A stretch of DNA of 10,020 nt, from NCBI GenBank assembly GCA_963204845.1, contig CAUJIL010000080.1:1-10020 (forward strand), read 5' to 3'. The notes under the pieces were generated by a model. That model had not been told where the DNA came from. It worked only from the letters and a program-made list of their open reading frames with translations, and did no database searches. Each line of letters starts with the position of its first letter. Position 1 is the stretch's first letter. Source of the DNA: Pseudomonadota bacterium. GTDB taxonomy: Bacteria > Pseudomonadota > Gammaproteobacteria > Pseudomonadales > UBA5518. This document shows positions 1-5,526 of this stretch, piece by piece. The position numbers were made by a program, and so were the translations under genes.

Positions 1-352
<352 letters not shown>

Positions 353-403
353 TCGCGTGCTACCGTCCGTTCATCGCCACCGGATCGTCGTCGGCGACCC
401 GGC

Positions 404-451
404 CTAGGTTCGGCCTGTGGCCGAACATGTCCGGGCACAGCCCGGACCTAC
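404..451. repeat. REP-like inverted pair 1
   Basis: Two GTAG-type palindromic elements face each other tail to tail. On the plus strand CTAG (404-407) heads GTTCGGCC-TGT-GGCCGAAC (408-426). On the minus strand GTAG (451-448) heads GTCCGGGC-TGT-GCCCGGAC (447-429). Both stems are perfect 8-bp pairs with a TGT loop, and only 2 bases separate the units. A GTAG tetranucleotide before a palindrome is the known hallmark of REP elements mobilised by RAYT transposases. No RAYT gene is in this window. The hairpins could also protect or end the sat mRNA, but no T-run follows. Confidence 0.75.
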
Positions 452-462
452 GGCATACCCGC

Positions 463-517
463 GCAGGTTCGGCCTGTGGCCGAACGAGGTGAATGCCCGG
501 GCGCAGCCCGGACCTAC
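463..517. repeat. REP-like inverted pair 2, overlapping the sat stop codon
   Basis: This is a second copy of the pair at 404-451. On the plus strand GCAG (463-466) heads the identical palindrome GTTCGGCC-TGT-GGCCGAAC (467-485). On the minus strand GTAG (517-514) heads GTCCGGGC-TGC-GCCCGGGC (513-495), with one stem mismatch. The spacer is 9 bases rather than 2. The TAG of the minus-strand GTAG head is the stop codon of sat, so the element abuts and slightly enters the gene. The two pairs have the architecture of a BIME (bacterial interspersed mosaic element). Confidence 0.75.
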
Positions 518-1707
518 TGCTTCGCTTCTTCCTGGTAGTACGCCATCAGGATCCGCGCGACTTCGGGACGCGCGAACTCGATCGGCAGGTCCTGGCCGGC
601 GGCCAGCATCTCGCGCACCTTGGTGCCCGAGGGCTGCACGAAGTCCTCCGGCGAATGATCCGGCGCATCCCGCATCATCACCACGCGGTGCAGCTTCTTC
701 GAGTACGCGGTGTTGTCGGCGCGGAAGATCTGGATCGCGAGTGCGCCGGCCGGCACCTGCTCGTCGAAGATGGTCTGCGCGTCGAAGGCGCCGTAGTAGC
801 TGCCCACGCCGGCATGATCACGACCCACGATCAGGTGCGTGCAACCGCAGTTCTGGCGGAACACCGCGTGCAGCACGGCCTCGCGCGGACCCGCGTACAT
901 CATGTCGAAGCCGTAACCGGTGATCATCACCGTGTTCGCGGGGAAATACAGTTCGACCATCTTGCGGATCGCCGCGTCGCGCACGTGCGCGGGGATGTCA
1001 CCCGCCTTGAGCTGGCCCAGCAGCATGTGGATCAGGATGCCGTCGGCGCCGACTGCCTCCTTCGCCATCTTGCACAGCTCCTCGTGCGCGCGGTGCATCG
1101 GGTTGCGGGTCTGGAACGCCACCACCTTCTGCCAGCCGCGCTCGGCGATCTCGTTGCGGATCTCGACCGCGGTGCGGAAGGTGTCGGGGAAGTCCTGCTG
1201 GAAATAGCTGAAGTTCAGCACCTCGATGGGGCCGCTGACCGCGATCCGCCCGAGGCTGGTGAACGTGGCCACGCCCGGATGCTTGGGATCCAGCGTGCGG
1301 AAGATCTGCTCCGCCATCTGGTCGATCTCGGCCGCACTGAACTCCTCGATCGCCTCCACGGTCTGCACCGCCAGCACCGGGTTGCCCGGTACGTTCGGGT
1401 CGCGCAGCGCGATGCGCTTGGCGCCGCGGATCGCCGCTGCGTCACTGCAGAGGTTGAGCACGGGCACCGGCCAGAACAGCCCTCCCGTGGTGTGCAGCTT
1501 CGCCGCCACGCTGAGCGCGTCGGCCTTGTTCATGTAGCCCTTCAGCGGGTTGAAATAACCGGCGCCGAGCATCACGGCATTGGCGGCCGCCGCCGAACTG
1601 ACGAGCAGCGAAGGCAACGATTCCGCCTCCTTCGTCAGCGCATGATGGCGCTCGGCGTCGTAGACGAAACGCGGATCGAGCGCGTCCGAACCATGGGGTT
1701 TGATCAT
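514..1707 (-). CDS. sat: ATP sulfurylase (sulfate adenylyltransferase, Sat type)
   Basis: The 397-residue protein catalyses ATP + sulfate to APS + pyrophosphate in the cytoplasm. Diagnostic motifs are present: QTRNPMHRAHE at 199-209 (the QxRNPxHxxH nucleotide-binding motif), GRDHAGVGSYYGAFDAQ at 295-311, and PSGTKVREML at 359-368. The length fits the homo-oligomeric Sat family (about 390-420 aa) and not the CysD/CysN heterodimer. The start MIKPHGSDALDP is chosen because GGAG lies 10 bases upstream; a longer open frame reaching 2247 only shadows cysC. The gene starts 17 bp after the cysC stop, so the two are almost certainly co-transcribed and together yield PAPS. Its TAG stop falls in the head of a REP-like repeat. 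Sat enzymes also work in reverse in sulfur oxidisers, but the cysC partner and sulfotransferase argue for the forward direction here. Confidence 0.96.
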   Translation of the reverse strand: MIKPHGSDALDPRFVYDAERHHALTKEAESLPSLLVSSAAAANAVMLGAGYFNPLKGYMNKADALSVAAKLHTTGGLFWPVPVLNLCSDAAAIRGAKRIALRDPNVPGNPVLAVQTVEAIEEFSAAEIDQMAEQIFRTLDPKHPGVATFTSLGRIAVSGPIEVLNFSYFQQDFPDTFRTAVEIRNEIAERGWQKVVAFQTRNPMHRAHEELCKMAKEAVGADGILIHMLLGQLKAGDIPAHVRDAAIRKMVELYFPANTVMITGYGFDMMYAGPREAVLHAVFRQNCGCTHLIVGRDHAGVGSYYGAFDAQTIFDEQVPAGALAIQIFRADNTAYSKKLHRVVMMRDAPDHSPEDFVQPSGTKVREMLAAGQDLPIEFARPEVARILMAYYQEEAKQ

Positions 1708-1724
1708 CGTGTCGTTACTCCGTT

Positions 1725-2342
1725 TCAGGCCGAAAGAATGCCGCGTTTCTCGAGCTCGTGCAGGAGCATGTCGACTTCCTGCTGCAGCGTCATGCGGTCG
1801 GTGTGCAGGTGGATCTCGGGAGCGGCGGGCGCCTCGTAGGGATCGTCGATGCCGGTGAAGTTCTTGATCTCGCCGGCGCGCGCCTTCTTGTACAAGCCCT
1901 TCGGGTCGCGCTTCTCGGCTTCCGACAGCGCGCAGTCGACGAACACCTCGATGAACGGCATGCCCGAATCTTCGTGCAGCTTGCGCACCACGTCGCGATC
2001 CGAGCGGTACGGGCTGATGAAACTGGTCAGCACGATCACGCCGCAGTCGACGAACAGCTTCGCCACCTCGCCGATGCGACGGATGTTCTCCTTGCGGTCG
2101 TCGGCGCTGAAACCCAGGTTCTTGTTGATGCCGAGGCGGATGTTGTCCCCGTCCAGCCGGTATGCCAGCTTGCCGCGCTTGTAGAGCGCGTCCTCGAGCG
2201 CCACCGCAACGGTGCTCTTGCCGCTGCCGGACAGCCCGGTGAACCACAGCGTCGCGCCCTGCTGCCCGAGCAGCTTGTGGCGGTGCTCGCGCTGGATCTC
2301 GCCTTCGTGCCAGTGCACGTTCGTCGCCTTCTGTTCCGTCAT
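1725..2342 (-). CDS. cysC: APS kinase (adenylylsulfate kinase)
   Basis: The 205-residue cytoplasmic enzyme phosphorylates APS at the 3' position to give PAPS. The Walker A loop is GLSGSGKS at 36-43, DGDN lies at 64-67, and the APS-binding stretch SFISPYRSDR is at 107-116. These are followed by KGLYKKARAGEIKNFTGID from about 148, which is standard for CysC. The N-terminal NVHWHEGEIQREHR is also typical. The protein is a stand-alone kinase, not a CysN-CysC or Sat-CysC fusion. It lies 82 bp downstream of the sulfotransferase stop and 17 bp upstream of sat. The leader carries a modest GGGGAA-type ribosome site, and I see no clear promoter in the 82-bp gap, so it is probably transcribed with the genes before it. 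Confidence 0.97.
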   Translation of the reverse strand: MTEQKATNVHWHEGEIQREHRHKLLGQQGATLWFTGLSGSGKSTVAVALEDALYKRGKLAYRLDGDNIRLGINKNLGFSADDRKENIRRIGEVAKLFVDCGVIVLTSFISPYRSDRDVVRKLHEDSGMPFIEVFVDCALSEAEKRDPKGLYKKARAGEIKNFTGIDDPYEAPAAPEIHLHTDRMTLQQEVDMLLHELEKRGILSA

Positions 2343-2424
2343 TGCTCGTGTTCCCCGTGGTGGGTCGGTGAATGCGCGCCGGCGGGCGGATGCCGCCGAT
2401 GCGCGGTAACAGTGCGCGACGCGC
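2343..2424. other. 82-bp intercistronic gap, sulfotransferase to cysC
   Basis: This gap separates the substrate-specific part of the minus-strand block from the PAPS-making pair. It holds a short GC hairpin (GGCGG-ATG-CCGCC, 2385-2397) with no T-run after it on either strand. I see no convincing -10/-35 pair. It may therefore be a plain operon spacer, although a weak internal promoter cannot be excluded. Confidence 0.4.
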
Positions 2425-3606
2425 TCACGCGCGCTGCCGCGGCAGGATGTAGCGCTCGCGGTACTCGCGGAAATCGGCCGCGAGCGACTCTTCGGTGAAA
2501 CCGTATTCCTCGAGCGTGTACTGGTGCGTGGGCCGCGCCTCGCGGCGGTTCATCTCGCGCCAGCGTTCCATCTCGGCACGCGCATCGTCGGTGAGGTCGA
2601 TGCCGACGAAGTCGTACAGCCGGCGGATCTCGTCCAGCGGACTGCGCACCGTGTCCTCGTACCACATGTCGAGGAAGCGCGACTCGTGGCCGGCGTCGCG
2701 AAAACGCAGCGTGGTGCGCATGCCGGCGGCCCACTTGCGGCACCAGTGCGCCGCCACCTCCTCCTTGCCGACCACGTCCGATAACGGGTGGCTCAGCGCG
2801 TGGATCATGCTCGCGTAGGACGCCATCAGTTGCAGCGGGTCACGGTGCGTCTGCAGCACTTTCACGTCCGGAAACACCGTGAACAGCGCGGACGGAAAAT
2901 GCAGGTGGTGCGGCGCCTTGAGTACCCAGCGCTCGGCCTGTTTGCCGAAACGCTTCTTCTGCCATTGCAGGAACTGCAGCAGGCGCTTCAGGTACGCGTA
3001 GCCGGGCAACTGGTCCTGCCGCTCCAGCCACTGCCCGTACTCGGGCATGTGCGCGTAGGACTCCGGAACCGTCGAGAAGAACGCCTGCTCCAGCAGCATG
3101 ATCTCCTCGTCGGGGCCGCGCGCGTCCATCGGGTGGATCGAGGCGAGTTCCGGCGACGCCGCCAGCATCGCGTTCACCTCGGCTTCGGCGATCGCGATCC
3201 GCGGGTCGGTACGCGCGGCGAAGTCGGTTCCGGGCAGCGGCACCGGGAAGCGCACCTCGTACCACAGCGACGCATACATGCGGTGATCGGAGGCGATGGT
3301 GCGATGCATCATCGTGGTGCCGGTGCGCGGCAGGCCGACGATCGCCAGCGGCGCGTTGATCTGCTCCTCGAGGATCCCGGGATGGCGTGCGAACCAGTCC
3401 TCCGCGCGCAGGCGCGTGATCAGGATGTTGCGGATGCGATCGGCAAAATACCCGTAGCCGGCGACGTTGAGCCGCGCCTCGGTGTTGAGCGCGACGACCA
3501 GCCGCTCGAACGGTTCGCGGAAGCTCGGATCGCCGAAGTCCGACAATCCTGTTTCGCGGCGCGCCTCGTCGAGCAGGGTCGCGGCGCTCAGGCGGTGGTC
3601 GTTCAC
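2425..3606 (-). CDS. PAPS-dependent sulfotransferase, Sulfotransfer_3-like
   Basis: The 393-residue protein should move the sulfuryl group of PAPS to a hydroxyl or similar acceptor. The 5'-phosphosulfate loop is GLPRTGTT at 91-98. WVLKAPHH lies at 227-234, and the 3'-phosphate motif is THRDPLQLMASYASM from 253, with LDMWYED at 312-318. No signal peptide or membrane helix is visible, so it should be cytoplasmic. The GTG start at 3606 is chosen because it overlaps the upstream TGA in a GTGA arrangement and has GGAG about 11 bases before it. A more distal ATG at 3690 would overlap the neighbour by 88 bases and encodes a low-complexity charged stretch. The 4-base overlap implies translational coupling to the DUF1214 gene. 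Related bacterial proteins are mostly uncharacterised, and the acceptor cannot be read from the sequence. Co-location with cysC and sat supports true PAPS use. Confidence 0.9.
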   Translation of the reverse strand: MNDHRLSAATLLDEARRETGLSDFGDPSFREPFERLVVALNTEARLNVAGYGYFADRIRNILITRLRAEDWFARHPGILEEQINAPLAIVGLPRTGTTMMHRTIASDHRMYASLWYEVRFPVPLPGTDFAARTDPRIAIAEAEVNAMLAASPELASIHPMDARGPDEEIMLLEQAFFSTVPESYAHMPEYGQWLERQDQLPGYAYLKRLLQFLQWQKKRFGKQAERWVLKAPHHLHFPSALFTVFPDVKVLQTHRDPLQLMASYASMIHALSHPLSDVVGKEEVAAHWCRKWAAGMRTTLRFRDAGHESRFLDMWYEDTVRSPLDEIRRLYDFVGIDLTDDARAEMERWREMNRREARPTHQYTLEEYGFTEESLAADFREYRERYILPRQRA

Positions 3607-4709
3607 TTCGGCAGTTTCTCCAGATCGGTCAGCTTCACCACGCGGCAACTCGGGTGCACGATCTCGGCGGCCGCGATCCAGCGGAAACACAGGGTTCCGT
3701 TACGGTGCCCGGCCGTGTCCAGCCAGTTGTCGATACCGGGATCCCGGTGCGCGAGAACGATGCGAACCCCGCCGTCCGGGCGGTGCTTCGCGGTGTGCTT
3801 GTTCACGTGGATGCGATGATAACGGTAGTCGAGCGACTCCATCCAGTAATTATCGGCCTGCAGGTTCCACGCGCGGCACTCGGGGATGCGCTCGACCTCG
3901 ATCACCAGCGCCTCGTCGTCCGCCAGCTCGAAGTAGCCGTGGTAATAGAAGATGTTCTGGTCGCCGCCCACGGAGTGGCACAGCTGCTGGTCCGCGGGAG
4001 GCAGTTCGTTCGGCCGCGGGAGGTACGAGGCGCTCCAGTCCGCGAACAGCCGCGCGGTGTTGTTCACGAAGTTCGTCGCCGTGCGCAGCCCGGCATCGAG
4101 CTGTTCGGCGGTCAGGGGCTCCGGCGTCGCGCCGCGGTCCAGCCGTTCGATCGTAAGGTCGGCCGGCACCTCGGCGTTGCGGTCCATGAAGGTCTGGCGC
4201 ACCAGCAGCGCGTTGGTGTCCAGTTCCATCGGCAGCCAGTTACCCTCGTGCGGGCGGGTGCTGAGAATGATCTCGAAGCTGCCGTCGGGCTCCACGCGCA
4301 GGCTCTGGCCGTCGAGGAAACCGGTCTCGGTCTGCCGGAAGTTCTCGGCGTAGCTGCCCTTGCTGCTGAGGAAGCTCAGGTAATACACCGTGCCGCGCCG
4401 GCCGCGGATCCGGTAATCGTGGCGGCCGTCCAGCACTGCCTTCTGGTACAGGTTGTCGGGATTGTCGGCCCCGATCTTGATCGTCTCGTGCGAGGGTCGG
4501 TAAAGCACCGGAAACGCCGGATCGTTGAATTCCACGTACCATTCCAGCCCGGCGCGCGCCAGCCGGCTGAGGTAACGGTAACCCTCGGCACGGGTGAACG
4601 GGTCGGACGGCGCCTCGGGGCGCTGGATCTGCTCCCCGGCACGCGTCAGCGCATCGCAGAATTCCGCCCACGCCTCCCCGCTCGCGACCCTGCGCTCGGC
4701 TTCGTTCAT
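3603..4709 (-). CDS. DUF1214-domain protein of unknown function
   Basis: The 368-residue protein carries a C-terminal region resembling DUF1214: WNLQADNYWMESLDYRY at 281-297, HVNKHTAKHRPDGGVRIVL at 301-319 and HRDPGIDNWLDTAGHRNG at 321-338, then CFRW. The N-terminal half has YVEFNDPAFPVLY (58-70) and a DNLYQKAVLDG stretch (85-95), where related proteins describe a substrate or product handled in a beta-rich fold. There is no signal peptide. The start ATG is supported by GGGAGG five bases upstream. The stop overlaps the sulfotransferase start by 4 bases, so the two proteins are probably made in fixed ratio and may act on the same compound. The biochemical role of DUF1214 is not established. 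A carbohydrate-like or lipid-binding role is possible but unproven. Confidence 0.8.
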   Translation of the reverse strand: MNEAERRVASGEAWAEFCDALTRAGEQIQRPEAPSDPFTRAEGYRYLSRLARAGLEWYVEFNDPAFPVLYRPSHETIKIGADNPDNLYQKAVLDGRHDYRIRGRRGTVYYLSFLSSKGSYAENFRQTETGFLDGQSLRVEPDGSFEIILSTRPHEGNWLPMELDTNALLVRQTFMDRNAEVPADLTIERLDRGATPEPLTAEQLDAGLRTATNFVNNTARLFADWSASYLPRPNELPPADQQLCHSVGGDQNIFYYHGYFELADDEALVIEVERIPECRAWNLQADNYWMESLDYRYHRIHVNKHTAKHRPDGGVRIVLAHRDPGIDNWLDTAGHRNGTLCFRWIAAAEIVHPSCRVVKLTDLEKLPK

Positions 4710-4739
4710 GTCTGCCTCCCGGGCGTCTGCGCCCTGCGG

Positions 4740-4761
4740 TGCCGCGCCGGACGGCGCGGCA
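4740..4761. other. Intercistronic GC-rich palindrome
   Basis: A perfect 22-bp inverted repeat lies in the 79-bp gap between the KSI-like gene and the DUF1214 gene. The arms are TGCCGCGCCG and CGGCGCGGCA, with a GA centre. In RNA it would form a very stable hairpin about 30 bases before the DUF1214 start. No T-run follows on either strand, so it does not look like an intrinsic terminator. It could limit read-through or mark an RNA-processing point that sets the ratio of the first gene to the rest. Confidence 0.5.
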
Positions 4762-4788
4762 GTGAAACTGTCGACCGCGAACCGGCTT

Positions 4789-5208
4789 TCAGCCGCCCAC
4801 CAGCTTCTGCAATTCGTCGTTCAGCTTGTTGTAGTCCCAGTACGCGCGCAGCGACACCAGCTTGCCGGCATCGTTCACGGTGTAGACCGCGACACAGCGC
4901 GCACCGACCATCGTGCCGTCAGGCAAGCGGTTGAACAGTGTCTGCACATTGGCGCAGGAGTCACCGGCCGGATGCGACTCGTGGATTTCATAGCCGGCGA
5001 TGCCGTTGGGCATCACCGCGTCCCAGAACGCCTCGATCGCCTGCTTGCCACGATGTCCCAGACCGCTGGGGTCGAGCGGCGACACACCCACCGGATCCTG
5101 CACCACCGCGTCGTCGGCGAACAGATCGAGCCACTCGCGCTTGCGGCCCGAAGAGGCATAGGTCAGCGAGTTGCGTCCCGCCTGCTCGGCCAGATAACAG
5201 TTTGCCAT
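4789..5208 (-). CDS. NTF2-like protein of the ketosteroid-isomerase/SnoaL type
   Basis: The 139-residue protein has a single cone-shaped NTF2-like domain. The strongest signature is FADDAVVQDPVG at 30-41, which lines up with YADDATVEDPFG of Pseudomonas putida Δ5-3-ketosteroid isomerase (KSI). Asp38 falls on the catalytic general base Asp40. GHRGKQAIEAFWD (51-63) and the closing LRAYWDYNKL (120-129) also match the KSI pattern. By the same hand alignment, the two oxyanion-hole residues are not kept: Tyr16 maps to Ser14 and Asp103 to Ala107. It is therefore unlikely to be a standard KSI. It is the first gene of the minus-strand block, with GGAG 9 bases before its ATG and a divergent control region upstream. 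A binding, isomerase, hydratase or cyclase role on a hydrophobic substrate is possible. Confidence 0.82.
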   Translation of the reverse strand: MANCYLAEQAGRNSLTYASSGRKREWLDLFADDAVVQDPVGVSPLDPSGLGHRGKQAIEAFWDAVMPNGIAGYEIHESHPAGDSCANVQTLFNRLPDGTMVGARCVAVYTVNDAGKLVSLRAYWDYNKLNDELQKLVGG

Positions 5209-5323
5209 CGGGTCTGCTCCGTGTTCTCAGTGGAAATGCGCCCAGCCTGCCACACCGCCTGGGTCGCGAATTCGTCCGAATCGATGAGGTCGGCTCAATG
5301 CGCCGCGCCGCATCGAAACCCGG

Positions 5324-5329
5324 AGTATA
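5324..5329 (-). promoter_or_regulatory. Candidate -10 box for the minus-strand block
   Basis: On the minus strand this reads TATACT, a close match to the sigma70 -10 consensus, about 115 bases before the KSI-like start. The hexamer 17 bases upstream (TACCCG) is a poor -35 match. If the promoter is real it may need an activator, and the 20-bp palindrome lies further upstream at a suitable distance. Confidence 0.35.
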
Positions 5330-5371
5330 CGCAGCGCGAACCCTCGCGGGTACCGGGAAACGCACGGCGCG

Positions 5372-5391
5372 CATGATCCATATGGATCATG
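5372..5391. promoter_or_regulatory. Perfect 20-bp palindrome, candidate operator
   Basis: CATGATCCATATGGATCATG is identical to its own reverse complement over all 20 bases. It stands out as AT-richer than the surrounding GC-rich DNA. It sits between the divergent genes, with its centre about 52 bases before the predicted receptor transcription start and about 65 before that of the minus-strand block. This placement suits a dimeric regulator acting on both. The regulator family cannot be named from the site alone, and no regulator gene is in the window. Confidence 0.6.
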
Positions 5392-5398
5392 AAAGGGT

Positions 5399-5427
5399 TT
5401 GCCCGCCGGCCCGCCCGGGTCTATGAT
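5399..5427 (+). promoter_or_regulatory. Candidate sigma70 promoter for the TonB receptor
   Basis: TTGCCC (5399-5404) and TATGAT (5422-5427) are separated by exactly 17 bases. The first matches the start of the -35 consensus and the second matches the -10 at five of six positions. Transcription would begin near 5434, giving a leader of about 93 bases. The -35 begins 7 bases after the 20-bp palindrome. Confidence 0.5.
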
Positions 5428-5526
5428 CGCTCAGGTAGCCAACGAGCTGCGGAGCCGATCCAGCGTTCATCGAATGCCCGTGATCGATCCACCGACAATT
5501 CCAACGACAACCGAGGTGACACACCC

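Larger units (their letters stand above)
5209..5526. promoter_or_regulatory. Divergent control region between the KSI-like gene and the TonB receptor
   Basis: This 318-bp gap holds no convincing gene. It separates the minus-strand sulfonation block from the plus-strand receptor, so both should be started here. It contains a perfect 20-bp palindrome, a good sigma70-like promoter toward the receptor and a weaker -10-like box toward the KSI-like gene, each listed separately. Both genes have long predicted leaders of roughly 90-110 bases. Confidence 0.65.

Noticed and set aside
404..517. CRISPR-like repeat-spacer pattern
   Set aside because: There are only two repeat pairs, with palindromic halves, unequal spacers of 2 and 9 bases inside the pairs, and no cas genes. 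The REP/BIME reading fits better.
493..1839. Long plus-strand open frame (448 codons) opposite sat
   Set aside because: It is antisense to a clear sat and cysC. Its composition (Arg, His, Val, Leu, Ala rich, no motif) is that of a GC-driven shadow frame.
2385..2397. Hairpin between the sulfotransferase and cysC as a terminator
   Set aside because: The stem is only 5 bp and no T-run follows on either strand.
3607..3690. Longer sulfotransferase start at ATG 3690
   Set aside because: The added residues are Arg/Glu-rich and overlap the DUF1214 gene. GTG at 3606 gives the usual 4-base coupled overlap and has GGAG before it.
3654..4934. 426-codon plus-strand open frame opposite the DUF1214 gene
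   Set aside because: It crosses a gene boundary on the other strand, has no ribosome site of note and no family signature.
5389..5526. In-frame N-terminal extension of the TonB receptor from ATG 5389
   Set aside because: It would put 46 charged residues before a clear signal peptide, start inside the 20-bp palindrome and cover the best promoter. The ATG at 5527 has GAGGTG at the right distance.
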